5,688 nucleotides of DNA from Fidelibacterota bacterium (GTDB lineage Bacteria > Bipolaricaulota > Bipolaricaulia > Bipolaricaulales > Bipolaricaulaceae), in contig JAJRVI010000144.1 in NCBI GenBank assembly GCA_024277405.1, positions 1-5,688 on the forward strand, written 5' to 3'. Below are positions 1 through 5,688 of the stretch, in pieces. The notes under the pieces are model-generated. The model did no database searches, was not told where the DNA came from, and was given only the letters and a program-made list of their open reading frames with translations. Position numbers and translations under genes: made by a program. The stretch's first letter is position 1; each line of letters starts with the position of its first letter.

Positions 1-22
1 CACCGGTCCCGGGATAATGTGC

Positions 23-567
23 TCATAAGCGATCGCAAAGGGTGGCGGGAATGAAGCACGTAAGGGTGAGGGCCTTGGGTTCCCCGAAGGATACGGCGTG
101 AGTCGCATCACACCTTTCGGGACCTACACAGACGATATCCGCCCCCGCTAGAAACCGCTGCATGAGGGGGGACACCTGTCTTCTCGGCGAGGAAATGTTC
201 CCACGCGTTGCCGAGCTCTCCCGCATCGGGAAGTCCAGCATGATGGCCGTAGACCGGCATCGCCAGTTCCTTCCAGCTTTCGGGATCCCCAATGCGCTGG
301 ATGACGAGCTTATAGATAAGCGCCGCGCCCCAGACGGCATGGGGGACCCTTTCGCCGGGCCGTCCCCGTTCCCCCGCTCCCAAGTGACGTTTGGAACCCC
401 GGGTTGCAGTTTCCGATGTCGTGGAGCCAACCGAGGCAGGAGGCGAGGGAACCCGCGCCGAAGGCATCGGCCAGCTCGTTGGCCTCCGTTGCAACACGCA
501 TGAGATGCGCGGCCAAACCATGCGTTACCCCGTTTCGGTTACGCGTATGAGCGCGAGGCCTTCGTTT
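23..567 (-). pseudogene. cas3: Frameshifted remnant of a Cas3 HD nuclease domain (CRISPR type I)
   Basis: Three reading frames on the minus strand join into one Cas3-like HD domain. Frame one starts right after the GNAT stop and reads AHTRN, then HLMRVATEANELADAFG, then GWLHDIGNCNPGFQTSL; its HD pair is at 423-418. Frame two continues with VPHAVWGAALIYKLV (His at 341-339) and LAMPVYGHHAGLPDAG (HH at 245-240), then HFLAEKTGVPP. Frame three continues with LMQRFLAGADI and runs to TGA at 25-23. These blocks occur in the order and spacing known for Cas3 HD domains (AHS.N, HL..VA, HD.GK, FQ.YL, H...GA, GHH.GL). Each junction needs a +1 shift and coincides with a C/G run (371-375 and 166-171 on the plus strand). 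No ATG, GTG or TTG lies between the GNAT stop and the AHTRN block, and the HDxGK lysine is Asn here. No helicase part is in the window, and bases 1-22 hold nothing I can assign. Cas3 relationship is fairly secure; true decay versus sequence error is open. Confidence 0.75.
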
Positions 568-1077
568 TTAACCCATGGTCTTTTCGCCACGGAAGATACG
601 GCCATCGGGATCGCGGCGGAAGGCGAAGCCCCGTCTCTCCAGGAGCCTGACGATGCGGACGTTTTCGGGCACCACTTCCACCACCAACCGCTTGAGCCCC
701 AAACGGCGGGCGGCCTCCAGGGCGGTGTCGGTGAGCAGGCTCCCCAGCCCAAGGCCCTGCCAGGGATCCGCCACCAACACGCAGAACTCCGCCGTCTCCC
801 CGTCCGGGAAGAGGCACAATCGCGCCTCCCCGAGGATCTTTCCCCCCCGCTCGGCCACGAGGATGAAGTCGCTGCCGGGCTCGCACCGGCAGAAATCCCC
901 GGGCCGGGAGAGGACGGCGTCGGCGGAGCGGAGCTCGAACCTCCTCCACAACGTCTCGCGGTTACAGGCGCGGATCATCTCGCACCACGCGGCCATATCC
1001 GCCCCGGGGCGGAAGCACCTGAGGACGACCTCGCTCCCGTCCCGCAGCATCACCCGCTGCGGCGCAAACGTGGACAT
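568..1077 (-). CDS. GNAT-family N-acetyltransferase, Pat-like single domain
   Basis: This 169-residue cytoplasmic protein should transfer an acetyl group from acetyl-CoA to an amine; the substrate is not visible. The N-terminal stretch around residues 10-47 (LRDGSEVVLRCFRPG, then ETLWRRF) resembles the acetyltransferase domain of the Pat/AcuA type and of GNAT domains fused to acyl-CoA synthetases. Strand beta-4 and the acetyl-CoA pyrophosphate loop are clear at 97-113, with Gln107-Gly-Leu-Gly110-Leu-Gly112 matching the Q/R-x-x-G-x-G/A motif A. A later segment around 130-155 (VEVVPENVRIVRLLERRGF) matches the usual GNAT C-terminal helix and strand. The length is normal for a stand-alone GNAT. 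It follows fdhA by 23 nt on the same strand and is probably the last intact gene of the operon. A role acetylating a formate- or acetyl-CoA-pathway enzyme is only a guess from position. The fold is secure, the substrate unknown. Confidence 0.88.
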   Translation of the reverse strand: MSTFAPQRVMLRDGSEVVLRCFRPGADMAAWCEMIRACNRETLWRRFELRSADAVLSRPGDFCRCEPGSDFILVAERGGKILGEARLCLFPDGETAEFCVLVADPWQGLGLGSLLTDTALEAARRLGLKRLVVEVVPENVRIVRLLERRGFAFRRDPDGRIFRGEKTMG

Positions 1078-1083
1078 ACAGGC

Positions 1084-1090
1084 CCTCTCC
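1084..1090 (-). promoter_or_regulatory. Shine-Dalgarno site for the GNAT gene
   Basis: GGAGAGG on the minus strand lies 6 nt upstream of the ATG at 1077-1075, in the 23-nt gap after the fdhA stop (TAG, 1103-1101). This good spacing supports the chosen start and independent translation within the shared transcript. Confidence 0.7.
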
Positions 1091-1100
1091 GGACAGCCCT

Positions 1101-3794
1101 CTATTCCCTAACAGGCTCGATGCGAACGGCGCAGACCTTGAACTCGGGGATCTTGCTGCGGGGGTCCAGTGCCGGGTTCGTCAGCAGGTTGGCCGCGGCC
1201 TCCCCGAAGTGGAACGGGACGAACACCGTGCCCACGGGGACCCGCTCGGTCACCATCGCCCGGACCTCGATGGCCCCCCGGCGCGACACCACCCGCACCC
1301 GGGCCCCGTCCCGGATCCCGAGGCGCTCGGCGTCGGCGGGATTGATCTCCACATACGCCTCGGGGACGAGCTCCTGCAGCCCCTCCACCCTCCCGGTCAT
1401 GGTGCGGGAATGGAAGTGGTAGAGCACCCGCCCCGTGGTGAGGGTGAGGGGGTATTCCGCGTCGGGAAGCTCCGCCGGCTCCCGGAACTCCACCGCGTGG
1501 AATCTCCCCTTGCCCCTCACGAACCGTTCCCGGTGCAGGTAAGGGGTCCCGGGATGATCGGCCGAGGGACAGGGCCACTGGAGCCCCTCCCCTTCCAGGC
1601 GCTCATAGGAAATCCCCCCGTAGATGGGGACCAGGGAGGCGATCTCCTCCATGATCTCCCCGGGATGGGAATAACCCATGGGGTATCCGAGCCGCGTGGA
1701 GAGCTCGCACAGGATCTCCCAATCGGGCCTGGCGACCCCGGGCGGGGGCAGGGCCTTCCTTATCCGCTGTACTCGCCGCTCGGTGTTGGTGAAGGTGCCG
1801 TCCTTCTCAGCGAAGCTCGCCGCAGGCAGAATCACATCCGCGAACTTTGTGGTCTCGTTGGGGAAGATGTCGATCACTGCCAGGAACTCCAGCCGCTCCA
1901 GGGCCTCGGCCACGTGGGAGATGTCGGGGTCGGAGACCATGGGGTTCTCCCCCATGATGAGCATGGCCTTGACCCTCCCCTCCAGGGCGGCCTGGAACAT
2001 CTCCACCACGGTGAGCCCGGGCTTTTCCGGAATTTCCACGCCCCAGGCCCTCTCGAATTTCCTGCAGACGCCGAGGTCGGAGAGGCGTTGGTAGCCGGGG
2101 AGGACGTTGGGCAGGGCCGCCATGTCACAGGCCCCTTGGACGTTGTTCTGACCCCGCAGGGGATTGACCCCCGTGCTCCTTTTGCCCACGTTCCCCGTGA
2201 GCATGGCGAGGTTCGCGATGGCGAGGACGTTGTCGGTCCCGGTGGTGTGTTGGGTGAGCCCCATGGAATAGAAGATCATTCCCCGCTCAGCCCTCCCGAA
2301 CGCCCGGGCCGCCTCCATCAGGAGCCCCGCGGGGATCCCGGTGATCTTTTCTACGTACTCGGGGGTGTACTTCTCCACGGCCGCGGCGAATTCCTCGAAG
2401 CTCTCACACCGCTCCCGGACGAAATCCTCGTCCCAGAGGCCTTCCTTCAGGATCACATGGCAGAAGCCATTGATCCAGGCGACGTCGGTCCCCGGGCGCT
2501 GGCGCAGGTGGAAGTGGGCGTGCTCGGCGAGCTCGATCCTCCGGGGATCAACGACGATGAGGGTCGCCCCCCGCCGCACCGCCCGCAGGATCTCCTGGGC
2601 CACGACGGGGTGGGCCTCGGTGGTGTTGGAACCCGTCACCAGGATGCAGTCGGCATCGATGATCTCATCGATGGAGTTGGTCATCGCCCCGGAGCCGAAC
2701 GCCTGCACCAACCCGGCCACGGTGGGGGCATGGCAGAGGCGAGCGCAATGGTCCACGTTGTTGGTGCCGATGGCGGCGCGCATGAGCTTCTGGAACAGGT
2801 AGTTCTCCTCGTTGGTGCACTTGGCCGAGGAGAGGCCCGCGATCGCGTCGGGCCCGTATTCCTCCCGGATCTCCAGGAGCCTCCGTGCCACGAGGGCCAG
2901 GGCCTCGTCCCAGGGGGCCTCCCGGAACCCATTCCACTCGCGGATGAGGGGGACCTTAAGGCGGTCCTCCCGGTGGACGAAGGGGAAGCCGAACCGGCCC
3001 TTCACACATAGCCGGAAGCCCCGATACCCCCCGGAGACCTTCACGATCCGGTCATCCTTGAGATGCAGGGTGATCCGGCAGCCGCAGCCGCAGAAGGGGC
3101 AGACCGTATCCACCCGGCGCAGCTCCCATTCCCTCCCCCGGAACCTGCGGGCCCGCTCGGTGAGGGCCCCGGTGGGGCAGACGGCGACACATTGGCCGCA
3201 GAGCTCGCAGTTCACCTCGGTGAGGGGACGGTCCAGACCGGTGGATATCCGGGTGGAGAATCCGCGGGATGCGAAGTCCAACACGCCCCGGCTTTGGACC
3301 TCCTCGCAGACCCTCACGCACCGGCCGCACAGGATGCACTTCTCCGGCTCGTAGCGGATGAAGGGGTTGTCCTCCCGGATCGGGAGGCGCCGCCGCTCGT
3401 GGTCGGGGCCGGTGAAGCGGTTCGTCTCCAGCCCGTACTCGTACGCGTAGCGCTGGAGCTCACAGAAACCGTTCCGCTCGCAGACGAGGCAATCGAGGGG
3501 GTGATCGGAGAGGATGAGCTCAAGGTTCAGGCGCCGCAGCTTCCTCAGGCGTTCGGTGTCGGTGCGGACCTCCATCCCCTCCGCCACGCGGTGGTAACAG
3601 GCGGTGAGGAGGCGGCCCTCGACCTCCACCAGACACAGCCGACAGATCCCGGCGGGGGAGAGCTCGGGGTGGTGACAGAGGTGGGGGATCTCGATCCCGG
3701 CCGCCTCCGCGGCGGCGAGGATCGTGGCCCCTTCCGGTACCTCCACCTCCCGCTCATCTATCCGCAGTCTCACCAGTTTCTCCATACCCTCCAC
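1101..3794 (-). CDS. fdhA: Formate dehydrogenase catalytic (alpha) subunit, molybdopterin type, cysteine-dependent, with NuoG-like N-terminus
   Basis: This 897-residue protein interconverts formate and CO2 at a Mo- or W-bis-pyranopterin site in a soluble complex. Its N-terminus carries an Fe-S relay: [2Fe-2S] with Cys40, 51, 54 and 66; a NuoG-type His-ligated [4Fe-4S] with His98, Cys102, 105 and 111; and two ferredoxin [4Fe-4S] clusters (Cys153/156/159/163 and Cys196/199/202/206). The catalytic part starts with the cofactor-proximal [4Fe-4S] (Cys232, 235, 239, 263). Catalytic residues match E. coli FdhF: Lys265 (in LCVKGRFG), Cys354-His355 (in ARLCHAPTVAGL, where FdhF has Sec-His) and Arg547 (in NPLRGQNNVQGACDM). 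The molybdopterin dinucleotide-binding C-terminal domain covers roughly 780-897. Length and architecture fit the roughly 900-aa NAD(P)-linked FdhA group. It lies 3 nt after the HydB/NuoF-like gene and 23 nt before the GNAT gene. GTG at 3794 is used as the start, but ATG at 3785 is equally possible. Functional assignment is strong; the choice of Mo or W and the preferred direction are not visible. Confidence 0.96.
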   Translation of the reverse strand: MEGMEKLVRLRIDEREVEVPEGATILAAAEAAGIEIPHLCHHPELSPAGICRLCLVEVEGRLLTACYHRVAEGMEVRTDTERLRKLRRLNLELILSDHPLDCLVCERNGFCELQRYAYEYGLETNRFTGPDHERRRLPIREDNPFIRYEPEKCILCGRCVRVCEEVQSRGVLDFASRGFSTRISTGLDRPLTEVNCELCGQCVAVCPTGALTERARRFRGREWELRRVDTVCPFCGCGCRITLHLKDDRIVKVSGGYRGFRLCVKGRFGFPFVHREDRLKVPLIREWNGFREAPWDEALALVARRLLEIREEYGPDAIAGLSSAKCTNEENYLFQKLMRAAIGTNNVDHCARLCHAPTVAGLVQAFGSGAMTNSIDEIIDADCILVTGSNTTEAHPVVAQEILRAVRRGATLIVVDPRRIELAEHAHFHLRQRPGTDVAWINGFCHVILKEGLWDEDFVRERCESFEEFAAAVEKYTPEYVEKITGIPAGLLMEAARAFGRAERGMIFYSMGLTQHTTGTDNVLAIANLAMLTGNVGKRSTGVNPLRGQNNVQGACDMAALPNVLPGYQRLSDLGVCRKFERAWGVEIPEKPGLTVVEMFQAALEGRVKAMLIMGENPMVSDPDISHVAEALERLEFLAVIDIFPNETTKFADVILPAASFAEKDGTFTNTERRVQRIRKALPPPGVARPDWEILCELSTRLGYPMGYSHPGEIMEEIASLVPIYGGISYERLEGEGLQWPCPSADHPGTPYLHRERFVRGKGRFHAVEFREPAELPDAEYPLTLTTGRVLYHFHSRTMTGRVEGLQELVPEAYVEINPADAERLGIRDGARVRVVSRRGAIEVRAMVTERVPVGTVFVPFHFGEAAANLLTNPALDPRSKIPEFKVCAVRIEPVRE

Positions 3795-3800
3795 CCGTCA
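3783..3800 (-). promoter_or_regulatory. Coupled stop/start junction of the nuoF-like and fdhA genes, with two candidate starts
   Basis: The upstream gene stops at TGA (3800-3798). A GTG follows 3 nt later (3794-3792), and an in-frame ATG lies at 3785-3783, three codons downstream. A strong purine tract, GGAGGG (3792-3787), overlaps the GTG and ends only 1 nt before the ATG, so it is badly spaced for either start. Termination-reinitiation at the GTG is plausible. The ATG gives a protein beginning MEKLVRLRID, which resembles usual ferredoxin-domain N-termini. The two options differ by only three residues. Confidence 0.5.
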
Positions 3801-5639
3801 CCGCTTGGTAATTGCTCCTTTCGGACAGGCCTCAGCACAGGCGCCACAGCGGATGCAGAGCTCCACCGTGATCCGATGGGGTTTCCCCTTTTCCCCCACG
3901 ATCGCCCCCCGGGGACAGGCCTCGGCGCACAGACCACACCCCACGCAGACCTCGGGATCGATGGAGTAAGCGATAAGGGCCCGGCAGACCCCGGCCGGGC
4001 ACCTTCCGGAGAGGTGGGCCTCGTACTCGGCGCGGAAATAGCGCAGGGTGGTGAGGACGGGGTTGGGGGCGGTGCGGCCGAGGCCGCACAGGGATGCCTC
4101 CTTCACCCCCCACGCGAGCTCCTCCAGTAGCTCCAGGTCCTCCGGGCGCCCTTGCCCTTGGGTGATCCGTCCGAGGATCTCCAGCATGCGCTTCGTCCCG
4201 ATGCGACAGGGGGGGCACTGGCCGCAGGACTCGGCCTGGGTGAACTCGAGGAAGAACCGGGCGAGCTCCACCATACAGGTCCCCTCGTCCAGCACCACCA
4301 TACCCCCGGAGCCCATCATCGCCCCCGCCTCGGTGAGCGACTCGTAGTCGATGGGGAGATCCAGAAGCTCCTCCGGCAGGCACCCGCCCGATGGCCCCCC
4401 GATCTGGACCGCCTTGAACCCCTTCCCCTCGGGAGGTCCTCCCCCGATCCCGAAGATCAGGTCGCGGAGCGTGGTCCCCATGGGGACCTCCACCAGCCCC
4501 GTATTCCTCACCTGCCCCGTAAGGGAGAAGATCTTCGTGCCCGGCGAGGTTTCGGTCCCCAGGGACCGGAACCGTTCAGCTCCCTTCCCGATGATGTGGG
4601 GGATGTTGGCCCAGGTCTCCACGTTGTTGATCACCGTGGGCCTCCCGAACAGGCCGGCCTCCACCGGGTAGGGCGGCCGGGGCCGCGGTTGACCCCGCCT
4701 CCCCTCGATGGAGGCGATGAGCGCCGTCTCCTCCCCGCACACGAATGCCCCGGCCCCCTCGAACACGTGGAGGCGGAACGCGAACCCTGTCCCCAGGATG
4801 TCCTCCCCCAGGAGGCCGAGCTCCTCGGCCTGGGAGATGGCGATCCGCAGGTGTCTCACCGCCAGGGGATACTCGGCCCGGACGTACACGTAGCCCTCGT
4901 CCGCTCCCACGGCGTAGGCCCCGATCAGCATCCCCTCGATCACGGAATGGGGGTTGCCCTCGAGCACGCTGCGGTCCATGTAGGCGCCGGGATCGCCCTC
5001 GTCGGCGTTGCAGACGACGTACTTCTTGGGACCCTTCGCCCTGCGGCAGAACTCCCACTTGAGGCCCGTGGGAAAACCGGCGCCCCCCCGCCCCCGGAGC
5101 CCGGACCGCTTCACCTCCTCGATGACCTCCTCCGGGGTCATGGAGAGGGCTTTGACCAGGGCGGAGTACCCCCCAATCCCGATGTAATCGTGGATGGAAG
5201 TGGGGTCGATGTGTCCGTTGGCGGCGAGGACGACCCTGTGCTGGTTTCGGTAGAAGGGGACTTCATCCTCCTTGGCGATCCGCTGCCCAGAGACGGGATC
5301 CACGTACAACAACTCTTCTACCGGTTCATCCCGTCGCAGGGAATCCAACAGCCGGGGCACGTCCCCGGGGCGCAGGCCGGGATAGAAATGGCCCGTGGGC
5401 CGCACCACCACGATGGGCCCGTGCTCACAGAACCCGTGGCACCCGGTCATCTTCACCCGGAACTCCCCGGCCAGTCCCCTTCTCTCCACCTCACCCCGCA
5501 GGGCCGAAAGGACCTCCTCCGCCCCGAAGGCACGACAGCCCGTGCCCCCGCAGACGGCGATGGTCACCGGCGGCACCGGCTCCGTGCGGATGCGTTCCCG
5601 CAGCTCAAGAAGGGCCTCCGGCGCCTTAAGTCTTGGCAT
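3798..5639 (-). CDS. nuoF: HydB/NuoF-type NAD(P)H-binding flavin and Fe-S subunit of a formate dehydrogenase complex
   Basis: This 613-residue protein is the likely diaphorase subunit, exchanging electrons between NAD(P)H, FMN and Fe-S clusters in the cytoplasm. Domains in order: a thioredoxin-like [2Fe-2S] domain with Cys30, Cys35, Cys67 and Cys71; the FMN/NAD Rossmann-like domain with GLRGRGGAGFPTGLKW at 180-195 and NADEGDPGAY at 211-220; a SLBB-like segment around 370-430; and the NuoF [4Fe-4S] site ESCGQCPPCRIG at 470-481 with Cys472, 475, 478 and 518. Two ferredoxin-type [4Fe-4S] motifs end the protein (Cys565/568/571/575 and Cys595/598/601/605). Classical complex I NuoF is about 430-450 aa and lacks both end domains, so this is the longer HydB/HndC/FdhB-like form. 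A His542-x4-Cys547-x4-Cys552 cluster could bind a further metal. It overlaps the NuoE-like gene by 14 nt and ends 3 nt before the formate dehydrogenase gene. Family identity is very secure; whether the partner nucleotide is NAD or NADP is not decided by sequence. Confidence 0.95.
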   Translation of the reverse strand: MPRLKAPEALLELRERIRTEPVPPVTIAVCGGTGCRAFGAEEVLSALRGEVERRGLAGEFRVKMTGCHGFCEHGPIVVVRPTGHFYPGLRPGDVPRLLDSLRRDEPVEELLYVDPVSGQRIAKEDEVPFYRNQHRVVLAANGHIDPTSIHDYIGIGGYSALVKALSMTPEEVIEEVKRSGLRGRGGAGFPTGLKWEFCRRAKGPKKYVVCNADEGDPGAYMDRSVLEGNPHSVIEGMLIGAYAVGADEGYVYVRAEYPLAVRHLRIAISQAEELGLLGEDILGTGFAFRLHVFEGAGAFVCGEETALIASIEGRRGQPRPRPPYPVEAGLFGRPTVINNVETWANIPHIIGKGAERFRSLGTETSPGTKIFSLTGQVRNTGLVEVPMGTTLRDLIFGIGGGPPEGKGFKAVQIGGPSGGCLPEELLDLPIDYESLTEAGAMMGSGGMVVLDEGTCMVELARFFLEFTQAESCGQCPPCRIGTKRMLEILGRITQGQGRPEDLELLEELAWGVKEASLCGLGRTAPNPVLTTLRYFRAEYEAHLSGRCPAGVCRALIAYSIDPEVCVGCGLCAEACPRGAIVGEKGKPHRITVELCIRCGACAEACPKGAITKR

Positions 5640-5688
5640 CCCCTGCCCCCTCCCGCAGGGCGTCCACCAGGGCCTTCACGCGGGTCGG
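5626..5688 (-). CDS. nuoE: C-terminal end of a NuoE/HydC-like [2Fe-2S] subunit (partial, cut by window edge)
   Basis: Only the last 20 codons are inside the window, ending at TAA (5628-5626). The visible tail reads PTRVKALVDALREGAGDAKT. NuoE/HydC/FdsG-type subunits commonly end with a short helix after a 'LTP..V..L...L' stretch, and this tail fits that pattern. The reading frame overlaps the start of the next gene (ATG at 5639) by 14 nt, which implies translational coupling. NuoE-like subunits are small thioredoxin-fold proteins with one [2Fe-2S] cluster that partner the NuoF-like flavin subunit, and a nuoE-nuoF-fdhA order is common in NAD(P)-linked formate dehydrogenase and bifurcating hydrogenase operons. 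That an open frame ends here is seen directly. The identity as NuoE rests mainly on context, because the cluster-binding cysteines lie outside the window. Confidence 0.6.
   Translation of the reverse strand, partial: PTRVKALVDALREGAGDAKT
5649..5653 (-). promoter_or_regulatory. Shine-Dalgarno site for the NuoF-like gene
   Basis: GGAGG on the minus strand lies 9 nt upstream of the ATG at 5639-5637, inside the last codons of the upstream NuoE-like gene. It supports this ATG as the start, and its position inside the upstream frame fits coupled translation. Confidence 0.65.

Noticed and set aside
496..525. Perfect 7-bp inverted repeat (ACGCATG at 496-502, CATGCGT at 519-525) with a 16-nt loop
   Set aside because: It lies inside the Cas3 HD coding remnant, is short, has a long loop and no T-tract, so it is neither a convincing terminator nor an operator; a chance match is likely.
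1..567. CRISPR repeat array next to the cas3 remnant
   Set aside because: No direct repeats of 25-40 bases with regular spacers are present; the region reads as decayed coding sequence.
540..570. Rho-independent terminator after the GNAT gene
   Set aside because: The stop is followed by a short A-rich stretch on the minus strand but no GC-rich stem followed by a T-tract, so no terminator can be supported.
1209..3011. Long plus-strand open frame (600 codons) antisense to fdhA, and similar plus-strand frames at 3063-4130 and 391-1422
   Set aside because: They mirror the codon structure of GC-rich genes on the other strand. Their translations are low-complexity and rich in Gly, Pro, His and Arg, with no recognisable domain, while the minus-strand frames carry clear catalytic motifs.
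3798..5688. Respiratory complex I (nuo) operon
   Set aside because: The NuoF-like protein has HydB-type extensions and is followed by a catalytic formate dehydrogenase with Cys354-His355 and Arg547 rather than by a NuoG lacking these residues; no membrane subunits are present in the window.

Overview
The window is a GC-rich stretch of bacterial chromosome in which every gene I can support lies on the minus strand. Read in the direction of transcription, from high to low coordinates, it holds: the last 20 codons of a NuoE-like [2Fe-2S] subunit (cut by the window edge), a complete HydB/NuoF-type NAD(P)H-flavin subunit (613 aa), a complete molybdenum/tungsten formate dehydrogenase catalytic subunit with a NuoG-like N-terminus (897 aa), a small GNAT acetyltransferase (169 aa), and a frameshifted remnant of the HD nuclease domain of a CRISPR Cas3 protein.

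The first three genes overlap or nearly touch (14-nt overlap, then a 3-nt gap) and the GNAT gene follows after 23 nt with its own Shine-Dalgarno sequence, so positions 568-5688 read as one operon whose promoter lies outside the window. The NuoE-like, NuoF-like and FdhA proteins should assemble into a soluble cytoplasmic complex that interconverts formate and CO2 at a molybdopterin site and carries electrons along Fe-S clusters to or from NAD(P) at the FMN site. The NuoF-like subunit carries the C-terminal pair of [4Fe-4S] motifs found in HydB-type subunits. That makes ferredoxin-linked (electron-bifurcating or confurcating) chemistry a reasonable inference, though not a proven one. The active-site residue is cysteine (TGC), not selenocysteine.

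The gene set suggests an anaerobic or facultatively anaerobic bacterium with formate/CO2 metabolism, such as one using the Wood-Ljungdahl pathway. The high GC content and Arg/Glu-rich proteins would fit a thermophile, but I cannot name a lineage from the sequence.

The unexpected part is the last 570 bases or so. Directly after the GNAT stop codon, in the same frame, the Cas3 HD signature begins with no start codon ahead of it. It then needs two +1 shifts, each located at or beside a C/G homopolymer run. This is either a decaying cas3 relic or a real gene damaged by homopolymer errors in the assembly. No CRISPR repeats, other cas genes, tRNA, rRNA, IS ends or intrinsic terminators were seen. 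I see no convincing new system here: the operon is a recognisable formate dehydrogenase module next to a Cas3 fragment.
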